From Methylomonas rhizoryzae (GTDB lineage Bacteria; Pseudomonadota; Gammaproteobacteria; Methylococcales; Methylomonadaceae), in assembly GCF_008632455.1 (NCBI RefSeq), contig NZ_CP043929.1, positions 1,054,001-1,118,000 of the forward strand: 64,000 bases of DNA, read 5' to 3'. Positions within the stretch are counted from its first letter, which is position 1; each line of letters opens with the position of its first letter. Positions 8,593 through 17,283 of this stretch are shown here, piece by piece. The notes under the pieces are model-generated. The model made no database searches. It saw only the letters and a list, made by a program, of their open reading frames with translations, and was not told the DNA's origin. The translations under genes were made by a program, and so were the position numbers.

Positions 8593-10404
8593 ATGAATCA
8601 AGAACAACAGCAGTCTCAACTCAAACAACTGATAGCAAAAGGTAAAGCGCAAGGCTATTTGACTTACGCGGAAGTAAACGACCATTTGCCAAGCGACATC
8701 ATTGATCCGGAGCAGATAGACGATATTATCGGCATGATCAATGACATGGGCATTCAGGTATACGAAGTTGCACCTGACGACGATGATTCTTTGATTAGTT
8801 CGGATGCCGTTGTAGCTGTCGACGATGACGAAGAAGTTGCCGAAGTTGCCGCTCTGGCTTCGGTCGATAGCGAATTTGGCCGTACTACCGACCCCGTGCG
8901 TTTGTATATGCGTGAAATGGGTTCGGTAGAGCTTTTGACACGCGAGCAGGAACTGAAAATTGCTAAACGTATCGAGGAAGGCCAGCGTCAAGTGGTGAGC
9001 GCAGTCGCTCGTTCAGGCTTTATCGTGGAATCCTTCATCGAAACCTTCGATTCCATAGAGGACGAGGAAGCAGGAATTCGATTGGGCGATTTGCTGCAAG
9101 GTTTTGTCGACTATAGCGAAGTCGAAGAAATCGAGGTTGAGGATGTAGATCTGGAGGCGCCTGCGGAGGATGCCGACGAAGAGGAAGTCAAGGCCGTCGA
9201 CTACGAAGAAGTCAAGCAAAAAGTTGAGCTGCTGAAAAAAGCGCTCAAGGCTGCAAACACCGCTGTTAAAAAACATGGCTACGGCCATGACAAGGCGGAA
9301 AAAGCCTACGAAGCGGTGGACGAGGTGTTTTCTATTTTTAAATGGACGCCGCAGTATTTGAAAAAAATGACGTCTATTGCCGAAGAATTGATAGCTACGA
9401 TTCGCGAACACGAAAAACAAGTCATGGATGCGTGCGTCAAGAAATCTAAAATCACGCGGCGCGACTTCATTAATTCGTTTGCCGAGAACGAGGCGAATTT
9501 AGATTGGCTGGACCGGTTTATTGCGGCCAACTCCGGTTGTGCGGCGTTGTTGGAAGATAATAGAAGTCGTGTGCTGCAAGCTCAGCAGCGCTTGGCGGAT
9601 ATAGAAGGCCAATACGGCCTGAGTATTTCCATTTTGAAAAGCCTATGCCGCAACATTTCTTTAGGCGAAGCGAAAGCTAGAAGAGCTAAAAAAGAAATGA
9701 TAGAAGCCAATTTGCGTTTGGTGATTTCTATCGCCAAGAAATATACCAATCGCGGCTTGCAGTTCTTGGATTTAATTCAGGAGGGCAATATCGGCTTAAT
9801 GAAGGCGGTCGATAAATTCGAGTATCGTAGAGGCTATAAGTTTTCCACCTATGCTACCTGGTGGATCCGCCAAGCAATCACGCGTTCGATTGCCGATCAG
9901 GCCAGAACGATTAGGATTCCGGTGCATATGATAGAGACTATCAACAAGTTGAACCGGGTTTCCAGACAGATCTTGCAGGAGTTGGGGCGCGAGGCAACGC
10001 CGGAAGAGCTCGCCGAGCGCATGGAAATGCCGGAAGACAAAATTCGCAAAGTGCTAAAAATCGCCAAAGAGCCGATATCGATGGAAACCCCTATCGGCGA
10101 CGACGAGGATTCGCATTTGGGCGATTTTATCGAAGATTCCAAGATGCTGTCGCCTGTGGAATCTGCTACAATTGCCGGGCTACGCGAATCGACACAAAAC
10201 GTTCTGGCCGGTTTGACGGCTCGGGAGGCAAAAGTCCTGCGCATGCGCTTCGGTATCAACATGAATACCGACCATACTTTGGAAGAAGTGGGTAAGCAAT
10301 TCGATGTAACCAGAGAAAGGATACGCCAGATCGAAGCGAAAGCGTTAAGGAAATTGCGCCACCCGTCGCGTTCGGAACAGCTGCGCTGTTTTCTCGATGA
10401 ATAA
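8593..10404 (+). CDS. rpoD: RNA polymerase primary sigma factor RpoD
   Basis: The protein (603 residues from ATG 8593) is the housekeeping sigma-70. Visible regions are the N-terminal region 1.1 (QQQSQLKQLIAKGKAQGYLT), region 1.2 (DPVRLYMREMGSVELLTREQE), an acidic non-conserved region rich in Glu/Asp/Val at about residues 170-225, region 2 (NLRLVISIAKKYTNRGLQFL; YKFSTYATWWIRQAITR for -10 binding), region 3, and region 4 (DHTLEEVGKQFDVTRERIRQIE for -35 binding). An in-frame upstream ATG at 8563 is unlikely because it adds residues outside the conserved start. Confidence 0.98.
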   Translation: MNQEQQQSQLKQLIAKGKAQGYLTYAEVNDHLPSDIIDPEQIDDIIGMINDMGIQVYEVAPDDDDSLISSDAVVAVDDDEEVAEVAALASVDSEFGRTTDPVRLYMREMGSVELLTREQELKIAKRIEEGQRQVVSAVARSGFIVESFIETFDSIEDEEAGIRLGDLLQGFVDYSEVEEIEVEDVDLEAPAEDADEEEVKAVDYEEVKQKVELLKKALKAANTAVKKHGYGHDKAEKAYEAVDEVFSIFKWTPQYLKKMTSIAEELIATIREHEKQVMDACVKKSKITRRDFINSFAENEANLDWLDRFIAANSGCAALLEDNRSRVLQAQQRLADIEGQYGLSISILKSLCRNISLGEAKARRAKKEMIEANLRLVISIAKKYTNRGLQFLDLIQEGNIGLMKAVDKFEYRRGYKFSTYATWWIRQAITRSIADQARTIRIPVHMIETINKLNRVSRQILQELGREATPEELAERMEMPEDKIRKVLKIAKEPISMETPIGDDEDSHLGDFIEDSKMLSPVESATIAGLRESTQNVLAGLTAREAKVLRMRFGINMNTDHTLEEVGKQFDVTRERIRQIEAKALRKLRHPSRSEQLRCFLDE

Positions 10405-10407
10405 ATA

Positions 10408-10484
10408 GGGCCCTTAGCTCAGTTGGTCAGAGCTTCCGACTCATAATCGGCAGGTCGTAGGTTCAAGTCCTACAGGGCCCACCA
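10408..10484 (+). tRNA. tRNA with CAU anticodon, probably tRNA-Ile2
   Basis: The 77-base gene folds as a cloverleaf with an encoded CCA. The acceptor stem pairs GGGCCCT (10408-10414) with AGGGCCC (10474-10480), the D arm is GCTC...GAGC, the anticodon loop is CTCATAA (10440-10446), and the T arm contains GTTCAAGTC. CAU could mean Met or the minor Ile whose C34 becomes lysidine. The context CGACTCATAATCG followed by GGTCG resembles E. coli ileX/ileY rather than metT, so Ile2 is favoured. The first anticodon-stem pair is a U-C mismatch. The gene follows rpoD directly and is probably cotranscribed with it. Confidence 0.92.
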
Positions 10485-10491
10485 TAAATTC

Positions 10492-10520
10492 AAGGCCGTA
10501 TTCAACGGCCTTTTCTTTTT
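10492..10520 (+). terminator. Rho-independent terminator after rpoD-tRNA
   Basis: AAGGCCGT (10492-10499) pairs with ACGGCCTT (10505-10512) around a five-base loop, and the T-rich tail TTTTCTTTTT follows. It ends the rpoD-tRNA transcript before metK. Confidence 0.85.
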
Positions 10521-10548
10521 CCACACTATTTTCAAGAGGTGTGTCGCT

Positions 10549-11709
10549 GTGAATAAAAATTACCTTTTTACGTCAGAGTCCGTATCAGAAGGTCATCCCG
10601 ATAAAGTAGCGGATCAGATTTCCGACGCCGTCGTTGATGCGTTGCTGGCCCAGGATCCGCGTGCGCGAATCGCTTGCGAGACTCTAGTAAAAACCGGAAT
10701 GGTACTGTTGGCGGGCGAAATTACTACCAGTGCCTGGGTTGACATGGAAGAGCTGGTTAGGAAAGTCGTATGCAGCATCGGTTACGATCATGGCGATATC
10801 GGTTTTGACGGAAATAGCTGTGCGGTATTGAATGCGATAGGCAAGCAGTCTGCCGATATTGCCATGGGGGTAGACGAGTCGGACAATCACGAACAAGGGG
10901 CGGGCGACCAAGGCTTGATGTTTGGTTACGCCACCAACGAAACCGACGTGTTTATGCCGGCACCCATCACCTATGCGCACCGCTTGGTGGAAAGACAGGC
11001 ATTTCTACGGAAAAATAAAACCTTGCCGTGGCTGCGTCCGGATGCCAAAAGTCAGATTACCTTCCGATACGAAAACGATAAACCTGTCGCCATCGATGCG
11101 GTCGTGTTATCCACGCAACATTCTCCGGAAGTCGGCGGCAAATTCTTGGAAGAAGCGGTCATGGACGAGATCATACTGCCGACTTTGCCGAAAGACTGGC
11201 TACATAAAGACACCCAATATTTCATCAACCCGACCGGCCAATTCATCATCGGTGGTCCTGTAGGCGACTGCGGATTGACCGGGCGTAAGATTATCGTAGA
11301 CACTTACGGTGGTATGGCGCGTCACGGCGGCGGTGCGTTTTCCGGCAAAGACCCGTCCAAAGTGGATCGTTCCGCGGCCTATATGGCGCGCTACGTTGCG
11401 AAAAACATCGTTGCAGCCGGCTTGGCCGAGCGCTGCGAAATTCAGGTGTCTTACGCGATCGGCGTGGCGGAACCGACCTCGATTACCGTGGAAACATTCG
11501 GTACGGGTAGAGTGGACGAAGCGCGTTTAGTGAAAATCATCAGAGAGCATTTCGATTTGCGTCCCAAAGGCCTGATTGCTCAATTGGGGCTATTAAAACC
11601 GATTTACCAGCCGACTGCCGCTTATGGTCATTTCGGCCGTACCGAAGCGACCTTTAGCTGGGAAAAAACCGACAAAGCCGAGGCTTTACGGGACGCAGCA
11701 GGTTTATAA
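10549..11709 (+). CDS. metK: S-adenosylmethionine synthetase
   Basis: MetK makes SAM from methionine and ATP. The 386-residue protein begins from GTG (10549, preceded by AAGAGGT) with the segment LFTSESVSEGHPDK. It contains GAGDQGLMFGYA near residue 116 and the phosphate loop GGGAFSGKDPSKVDRSAAY near residues 261-279, all diagnostic. ahcY follows 22 bases later, so the two form a SAM synthesis and SAH recycling pair. No SAM- or SAH-type riboswitch could be recognised in the short leader. Confidence 0.97.
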   Translation: MNKNYLFTSESVSEGHPDKVADQISDAVVDALLAQDPRARIACETLVKTGMVLLAGEITTSAWVDMEELVRKVVCSIGYDHGDIGFDGNSCAVLNAIGKQSADIAMGVDESDNHEQGAGDQGLMFGYATNETDVFMPAPITYAHRLVERQAFLRKNKTLPWLRPDAKSQITFRYENDKPVAIDAVVLSTQHSPEVGGKFLEEAVMDEIILPTLPKDWLHKDTQYFINPTGQFIIGGPVGDCGLTGRKIIVDTYGGMARHGGGAFSGKDPSKVDRSAAYMARYVAKNIVAAGLAERCEIQVSYAIGVAEPTSITVETFGTGRVDEARLVKIIREHFDLRPKGLIAQLGLLKPIYQPTAAYGHFGRTEATFSWEKTDKAEALRDAAGL

Positions 11710-11731
11710 GTAGACTCAGGAGACTTCAAAG

Positions 11732-13021
11732 ATGCAAACCGATTACAAAGTTGCCGACATGGCTTTGGCGGACTGGGGTAGAAAGGAGATCAATATCGCC
11801 GAAACCGAAATGCCCGGTTTGATGGCCTTACGTAGCGAATACGGCGATTCCCAGCCGCTGAAAGGTGCGAGAATTGCCGGTTGTCTGCATATGACCATAC
11901 AAACTGCTGTCTTGATCGAAACCTTGACGGCCTTGGGTGCACAAGTGCGTTGGTCGTCCTGCAACATTTTTTCCACTCAGGACCATGCGGCGGCGGCCAT
12001 AGCGGCGGCGGGCGTTCCGGTTTTCGCCTGGAAAGGAGAGAACGAGGAAGAATTCGACTGGTGCATAGAGCAAACCATTATCGGACCTAACGGTTGGCGG
12101 CCTAACATGATTTTGGACGACGGCGGCGATTTGACGGTGATGATGCACCAAAAATTTCCGGAATTGATGGCCGACGTTAAAGGTTTATCCGAAGAAACCA
12201 CCACCGGCGTGCACCGTTTGTACGAGATGGTCAAAGCAGGGACCTTGAAAGTACCGGCGTTTAACGTCAACGACTCGGTTACCAAGTCTAAATTCGATAA
12301 TTTGTACGGCTGCAGGGAATCGTTGGTCGACGGCATCAAACGCGCTACCGACGTAATGATCGCCGGAAAAATTGCCGTGGTGTGCGGTTACGGCGACGTC
12401 GGCAAAGGTTGCGCGCAATCGTTACGCGGTTTGGGAGCCACGGTTTGGGTGACCGAGATCGATCCGATTTGCGCACTGCAAGCGGCTATGGAAGGCTACC
12501 GGGTAGTGACGATGGACGAAGCGGCTTCACTGGCGAATATTTTTGTTACCGCAACCGGTAACGTTTCGGTCATCACTCACGACCACATGAAAGCGATGCG
12601 CGACCAAGCCATCGTCTGCAACATCGGCCATTTCGATTCCGAAATCGAAATCGCTGCCTTGCGGCATTACCGCTGGGAAAACATCAAACCTCAAGTCGAC
12701 CACGTGATTTTTCCGGACGGAAAACGGATTATTGTGCTGGCGGAAGGACGTTTGGTAAATTTGGGCTGTGCTACCGGCCATCCTAGCTTCGTGATGTCCA
12801 ATTCGTTCTGCAATCAGGTACTGGCGCAAATCGAATTGTGGAACAACGCTTCCGCTTACGAAAACAAGGTCTACGTATTGCCGAAAAAATTGGACGAAAA
12901 AGTCGCCAGGGCGCATTTGGCGCAAATCGGGGTCAAATTGACGCAATTGACTGCTGAACAGGCCGACTATATCAGCGTTCCCGTTGAAGGTCCTTACAAA
13001 CCGGATCATTACCGGTATTGA
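11732..13021 (+). CDS. ahcY: Adenosylhomocysteinase
   Basis: AhcY hydrolyses S-adenosylhomocysteine, the by-product of SAM-dependent methylation, to adenosine and homocysteine. The 429-residue protein shows GCLHMTIQTAVLIETL near residue 50, the NAD site VCGYGDVGKG near residues 213-222, the ATGN motif, and the family C-terminus GPYKPDHYRY. It has a good ribosome-binding site (AGGAG) and follows metK closely. The length matches the bacterial form without the 40-residue insertion. Confidence 0.97.
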   Translation: MQTDYKVADMALADWGRKEINIAETEMPGLMALRSEYGDSQPLKGARIAGCLHMTIQTAVLIETLTALGAQVRWSSCNIFSTQDHAAAAIAAAGVPVFAWKGENEEEFDWCIEQTIIGPNGWRPNMILDDGGDLTVMMHQKFPELMADVKGLSEETTTGVHRLYEMVKAGTLKVPAFNVNDSVTKSKFDNLYGCRESLVDGIKRATDVMIAGKIAVVCGYGDVGKGCAQSLRGLGATVWVTEIDPICALQAAMEGYRVVTMDEAASLANIFVTATGNVSVITHDHMKAMRDQAIVCNIGHFDSEIEIAALRHYRWENIKPQVDHVIFPDGKRIIVLAEGRLVNLGCATGHPSFVMSNSFCNQVLAQIELWNNASAYENKVYVLPKKLDEKVARAHLAQIGVKLTQLTAEQADYISVPVEGPYKPDHYRY

Positions 13022-13034
13022 TTCGGTAACGTTT

Positions 13035-13069
13035 CAGTCCGGCGTTTCCGAATCGCAAACGCCGGACTG
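13035..13069. terminator. Long perfect hairpin between convergent genes
   Basis: CAGTCCGGCGTTT (13035-13047) pairs perfectly with AAACGCCGGACTG (13057-13069) around a nine-base loop. It sits between the convergent ahcY and methyltransferase genes and could stop transcripts from both sides. It lacks a long T tract on either strand, so termination strength is uncertain. Confidence 0.55.
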
Positions 13070-13101
13070 GAAGCGGCCGTGTTCTTGAGTGTGCGGGTTA
13101 A

Positions 13102-14013
13102 TCAAGCTTTACCCGCGGTAAAAATCAAATATTCGGTCAGCTTTTCGGCAAACAATACCTGTTGTGCCAGACCGACTAAGTAATTGGCGGTTTGCGCCGG
13201 CGTACGCAAGCCCAGCCATTGGCTGAGTTTTTGTACCGGTTGCAAACGCTTGGCTACCTTATACATATACTCCGCCGAGGCCAGGGTTTGGGCGGTAATG
13301 TCGTGGCAGACGACATTGACATATCCTTGGTTTTCCAATAACGCCTCGAATTCATCCCGGGCGCATAAATTGGGTACCGCCCAGCCGTTCAAACAGGTTT
13401 TCACTGCTTGCCATTGACGCTCGTCGAAGTGCCGCTGCAGCAGAAAACCGTCGCAAACCACCAATTTGCCGCCGGGTTTCAACACACGGAACGCTTCGCG
13501 CAGAAAATCCGCTTTGTTCAAAGCATGGCAGGAGCTTTCCAACGCCCACACCGCGTCGAAGCTGGCGTCGGCGAAGGGCGTCGCGCAAAAGTCGGCGATT
13601 TGGAAATCGACCAAGTCGGCTACGCCGTGGCGGCGGGCGTGGCGGCCGGCATGGCTGGCTTGTTGGGCACTGATGGTGATGCCGGTGACCCGATTGCCGT
13701 GCTGTTTCGCCATCCAAATACTGCTGCCGCCTATGCCGCAGCCGGCGTCCAGCACCCTATCATCCGGTTGCAGGCCGGCTTTGGTGTACAACACCTGATT
13801 TTTGTTCAATAGAGCCTGATGCTGATCATACGGGCTAGCGCAATCCCAATAACCGTAGTGCAATGCCAGATTGTCGCGGTTACACCAGGCAAACAAGTAG
13901 TCGCGGTAACATTCGTCGTAATGGCGGGTGGCGTCCGCTTTCAGCCGGTCGCCTGTGATCTTTGGGGCTTGAAGTTGGTCGCGGTAATCCTGATTGGGTT
14001 GAATGCTGTACAT
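13102..14013 (-). CDS. SAM-dependent methyltransferase (class I), small-molecule type
   Basis: The 303-residue protein has a Rossmann methyltransferase core. Motif I is RVLDAGCGIGGSS near residues 86-98, preceded by an N-terminal segment with LALHYGYWD that is typical of the sarcosine/dimethylglycine, tocopherol and cyclopropane-like subgroup. Later motifs are FDAVWALESSCH and FRVLKPGGKLVVCDGF. The substrate cannot be read from sequence. It faces ahcY and metK and starts 55 bases behind the CcmG-like gene, so it may be the last gene of the cytochrome operon or separate. No signal peptide is seen, so it should act in the cytoplasm. Confidence 0.8.
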   Translation of the reverse strand: MYSIQPNQDYRDQLQAPKITGDRLKADATRHYDECYRDYLFAWCNRDNLALHYGYWDCASPYDQHQALLNKNQVLYTKAGLQPDDRVLDAGCGIGGSSIWMAKQHGNRVTGITISAQQASHAGRHARRHGVADLVDFQIADFCATPFADASFDAVWALESSCHALNKADFLREAFRVLKPGGKLVVCDGFLLQRHFDERQWQAVKTCLNGWAVPNLCARDEFEALLENQGYVNVVCHDITAQTLASAEYMYKVAKRLQPVQKLSQWLGLRTPAQTANYLVGLAQQVLFAEKLTEYLIFTAGKA

Positions 14014-14067
14014 CGATGGGAACGCTTAAACGGCAAAAACCGCAGATTATAAGCCAGTCCGGGGTGT

Positions 14068-14622
14068 TTAAGAGCCGGTAACAGGTTGATGGGCGGAAAT
14101 AAGCGCCCACATCGCCCGCCAGACCGGTTCGTTCAGTTCGCCGATGTGCCGGTAGCGGATGATGCCTTCGGCGTCGATCGCATAGGTTTGCGGCAGGCTG
14201 AACACGTCCAGGGCCAGGCCGGCGGAGGCGGCACCGTCGAACATGACCCAAACGAACGGATCGCCTTGTTGTTGCAGCCAGGCTTTGGCCGACTCGGCTT
14301 CGTCCTGGTAATCCACACCGTATATATTGACGCCGTATTGGCGGGTGATTTCCAACAACAACGGGTGTTCGTTGCGGCAAGCGGTGCACCAAGTGGCCCA
14401 GACGTTGATCAGGGCGGGACCTTTGATGTCGGCGCTGTCCAGCAGGCGGCCGCCGTCTTGCAAGGCCGGCAGGCTGAAGGCAGGCACCGGCTTGCCGATC
14501 AGGCGGGACGCGGTGCGGTTGGGGTCGAAGGTCAGACCGCGCCAAAACAATAAAGCCAAAGCTAATCCGAGCAGAACCGGTAGCCACAATAATAATGTCG
14601 GAACCGGCTTGGATGGATTCAT
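14068..14622 (-). CDS. CcmG/DsbE/TlpA-like membrane-anchored thioredoxin
   Basis: The protein (184 residues from ATG 14622) has one N-terminal membrane anchor (residues about 10-27) and a periplasmic thioredoxin fold with active site WATWCTACRNEHP near residues 73-85 and a cis-Pro segment FSLPQTYAID. CcmG-type proteins keep apocytochrome CXXCH cysteines reduced for heme ligation. The ATG overlaps the stop of the 14-heme gene (ATGA), so the two are translationally coupled. The natural reading is a maturation factor dedicated to the cytochromes made upstream. A general CcmG may exist elsewhere in the genome. Confidence 0.85.
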   Translation of the reverse strand: MNPSKPVPTLLLWLPVLLGLALALLFWRGLTFDPNRTASRLIGKPVPAFSLPALQDGGRLLDSADIKGPALINVWATWCTACRNEHPLLLEITRQYGVNIYGVDYQDEAESAKAWLQQQGDPFVWVMFDGAASAGLALDVFSLPQTYAIDAEGIIRYRHIGELNEPVWRAMWALISAHQPVTGS

Positions 14623-17279
14623 TTTAAATAATCCAATTCGCGGGTTCTGGACAGCTCCTTGTCGTGGTAATACTTGAATTTGGTGATGGCCTCCAGGCCG
14701 TGGCAATCCACGCAAAAGGTGTCTTTGACGCCTTTGCTGCGTAAAAAGCTGTTGATCGGCGAGCCTTCCACGTTGTCTTTAAACCCGGTAGGCTTGACCG
14801 CCGCCGGTTGCTTGCGCGATTGTGCCAGTTGTTCGGCGTCCCAGAAATGCGGCTCGTGGCAGGTGATGCAGGCGATTTCCCCGAACTCCTCGATTTTTTC
14901 CTGCTTGTCCAGCAGCGGCATACGTTGTTTATCCGAGCGAAGTACCAAGTCCTGGTGCGGGTGGCTGAAATGTTTCACCACTTTTTTCTCGGCTATGCCG
15001 TCCTTTTGATGGCAATTGACGCATAACTTGTCTTCCTTCAGTTCGACTCGGTCGGCGTCCGGATCCGGCGCGCCTTCCGTCACCCGCCGGGTGGCGTCCA
15101 GATGCGGGGCTTCGTTTTTGCCGCGGTGCAGGGTGTGGCAGGCGCCGCACACGCCTTTGTCCGGCAGTTCTTCCAAGCGGTTGTCTTTTTTCTCGGCGGT
15201 GATGCGCAAATCGTGGTCGCTGCCCACCACGGCTTGTTTGCCGGCGTGGCAGTGCGAACATAGCTGGCCGTCGCGGTGATCCTCCACCAATGCCGGTGTG
15301 TTAAGCTCGCCGCGGTGCACCGAATGGCAGGTCAGACATTTGACTTCCTTGGTCTTGTTGCCGGCAATCTCCACTTCGTCGTCCATTTTCAGGTTCACGG
15401 GATGCACGCCTTTATGCTTGGCGTCGTCCTTGTCTTTGGCGTGCTGGCGCTCGTGGCAGGTTTCGCAAAAGTCGTTGAGGTCGTCCAACTCGTCTTCCAG
15501 CAGCGGTGTTCCCAGCTTGCCGTCGTGCACCTTGTGACAGGTCTCGCACGTGACGAACTCCACTTTTTTGTCGTGGCGTTTCATCGGTTTGTCGGGTTTG
15601 ACGTTGACCGGATGAATGCCTTTGCGGCGGGCGTCCTGTTTGTTTTTGGAAAATTGCCGTTCGTGGCAGGCGCCGCACAACCGGCCTTTGTCTTCCGCCA
15701 GCGAGGTCAGGGCGTCTTTGCCGTGGCCGCCGTGGATTTGATGGCAGCTTTGGCAAATCAGGCCGTTGTCGTGGCCCAAGGCGCTGCCGGCTTGTTTTAA
15801 CGGATCGGCCAAACCTTCCTGCAAATTCTTGTCGCTGGGGTAACCCGGGGCGTCTTTAGTCGGAGGCTCTGCCAGTTTCAGGGCCAGGGGATGATTGATG
15901 CCGCGCTTTTTGACGTCGGTTTCCCGGGCGTGCTTGATTTTGGATTCGTGGCAGCGCTCGCACATGTCGCCGCCTTTGCTGGGGATTCGTAGCCAGGCGT
16001 TTTGGTGGCCTTGGTACAAGGTGTCGTTGCCTTCGCCTTTGGTATGCGGGGTGTGGCAGCTGGTGCAAGGTAGCTCTTTGTCCTTGGTATGCGGAAATTC
16101 GTCCGGCAGTTTGTCCTTGCGTTCCTTTTCGTGGCGCTTGTCCTTGCGAGTCTGCTCGTCGTAAATCGTGGCGTGTTGCTCGCCTTGGCCGATGCGCAGG
16201 CGCGAATCCAACACCGCACCGTTGTGGCAGCTGTAGCACATGGCCAGCGCCGCTTCCGGCAGCATGCCTTGTTTGTCCGTTTCGTTACCTTGCTTGGCCC
16301 AGGATAAATGGCAGATCAGGCAGTTTTTTTGCGAGGCGTCGGGGCTGGTGTCGTTATCGACGGTGGTTATGGTTTGCTCGCCGACTTTGATCGGCAGGGC
16401 GACCACCTTGCCGGCCAGGGTTTCCGCTGCATACAGCACGCCGTCGCGGTAAGCCAGACCGGTCGGCGATTGCAGTTTCACCGGTTTGCCGGCGGCGTCG
16501 CTCAGTTCGCCGGCCGCCGCGCCGGCCTTGAAGACTTTGACGGTGCCGAAATAACTGTCGCTGACGAACAGCAGTTTATTCTCCCGGTCCATGGCGATGC
16601 CGTTGGGGCGGAACAGGTGATGAGCGTCGCTGCCGAAGCTGCCGATCCGGCTGAAGAAACGGCCGTTTTGATCGAACATCTGTACCCTGGCGTTCAGAAT
16701 GTCGGTCACGTATAAGTAACCGTCGCTATCGAACAGCATTTGATAGGGGTATTGAAACTCGCCGTCCATTTCGCCGCGCCGGCCGAAGCAGTCCAGCACT
16801 TTAGACACTTGCACATCGTAGCGGCAAATCCTGTGGTTGGCGCGGTCGGCCCAGAATAACACGTCCTGGTAAACCGCCACTGCCACCGGTTCCGGCGCGG
16901 CTAAAGGCTGGGGTTGTTCCGCATCGGCGCTAATTGCCGGCGGGGGAGGCAGCAAATTTTTGGCCGGCAGAGTTTGGCGGATTTGGCCGCCGGCGTCGAT
17001 TTGCAACAGGCGGCCGCCGTCCGGGTCGGCCAGCCACCAATGGTTTCGGTAGCCGAATGCGTCCAGCGCCGAACCGGGGACGCCGCCGGCTTGGCTTGGC
17101 GTGCCGCCGGCAAATACGGTCAGGCCGTTTAAGTCCAGCACGGCCAGTTGGCCGGCGTCGTTCCAGGCCAGGGCGGCCGGTTGGGCCAGATGTTGAGCGA
17201 AGGTGCGTATTTCGGTGGCCGGCAGCGCCGCAGTCAAGCCGCTCCATAGCCACAATAGGCCAAGCAATAAGCTCCGCAT
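14619..17279 (-). CDS. NHL beta-propeller fused to a 14-heme cytochrome c
   Basis: The protein (886 residues from ATG 17279) has a signal peptide (LLLGLLWLWSGLTAALPA). An NHL-repeat beta-propeller covers about residues 25-300, for example GEFQYPYQMLFDSDGYLYVTD and HLFRPNGIAMDRENKLLFVSD. A C-terminal region carries 14 CXXCH motifs, many in doubled-CXXCH units with HPV/HPL spacers about 70-90 residues apart. NHL propellers usually bind protein or polymer partners. The protein should be periplasmic or at the outer membrane and store or relay electrons. The upstream 3-heme gene ends four bases before the start and the CcmG-like gene overlaps the end. An in-frame ATG at 17351 lies inside the upstream gene and was rejected. 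Confidence 0.85.
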   Translation of the reverse strand: MRSLLLGLLWLWSGLTAALPATEIRTFAQHLAQPAALAWNDAGQLAVLDLNGLTVFAGGTPSQAGGVPGSALDAFGYRNHWWLADPDGGRLLQIDAGGQIRQTLPAKNLLPPPPAISADAEQPQPLAAPEPVAVAVYQDVLFWADRANHRICRYDVQVSKVLDCFGRRGEMDGEFQYPYQMLFDSDGYLYVTDILNARVQMFDQNGRFFSRIGSFGSDAHHLFRPNGIAMDRENKLLFVSDSYFGTVKVFKAGAAAGELSDAAGKPVKLQSPTGLAYRDGVLYAAETLAGKVVALPIKVGEQTITTVDNDTSPDASQKNCLICHLSWAKQGNETDKQGMLPEAALAMCYSCHNGAVLDSRLRIGQGEQHATIYDEQTRKDKRHEKERKDKLPDEFPHTKDKELPCTSCHTPHTKGEGNDTLYQGHQNAWLRIPSKGGDMCERCHESKIKHARETDVKKRGINHPLALKLAEPPTKDAPGYPSDKNLQEGLADPLKQAGSALGHDNGLICQSCHQIHGGHGKDALTSLAEDKGRLCGACHERQFSKNKQDARRKGIHPVNVKPDKPMKRHDKKVEFVTCETCHKVHDGKLGTPLLEDELDDLNDFCETCHERQHAKDKDDAKHKGVHPVNLKMDDEVEIAGNKTKEVKCLTCHSVHRGELNTPALVEDHRDGQLCSHCHAGKQAVVGSDHDLRITAEKKDNRLEELPDKGVCGACHTLHRGKNEAPHLDATRRVTEGAPDPDADRVELKEDKLCVNCHQKDGIAEKKVVKHFSHPHQDLVLRSDKQRMPLLDKQEKIEEFGEIACITCHEPHFWDAEQLAQSRKQPAAVKPTGFKDNVEGSPINSFLRSKGVKDTFCVDCHGLEAITKFKYYHDKELSRTRELDYLK

Positions 17280-17283
17280 CGGC

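Noticed and set aside
10521..10548. SAM-responsive riboswitch before metK
   Set aside because: Only 28 bases lie between the terminator and the GTG, too short for any known SAM or SAH aptamer.
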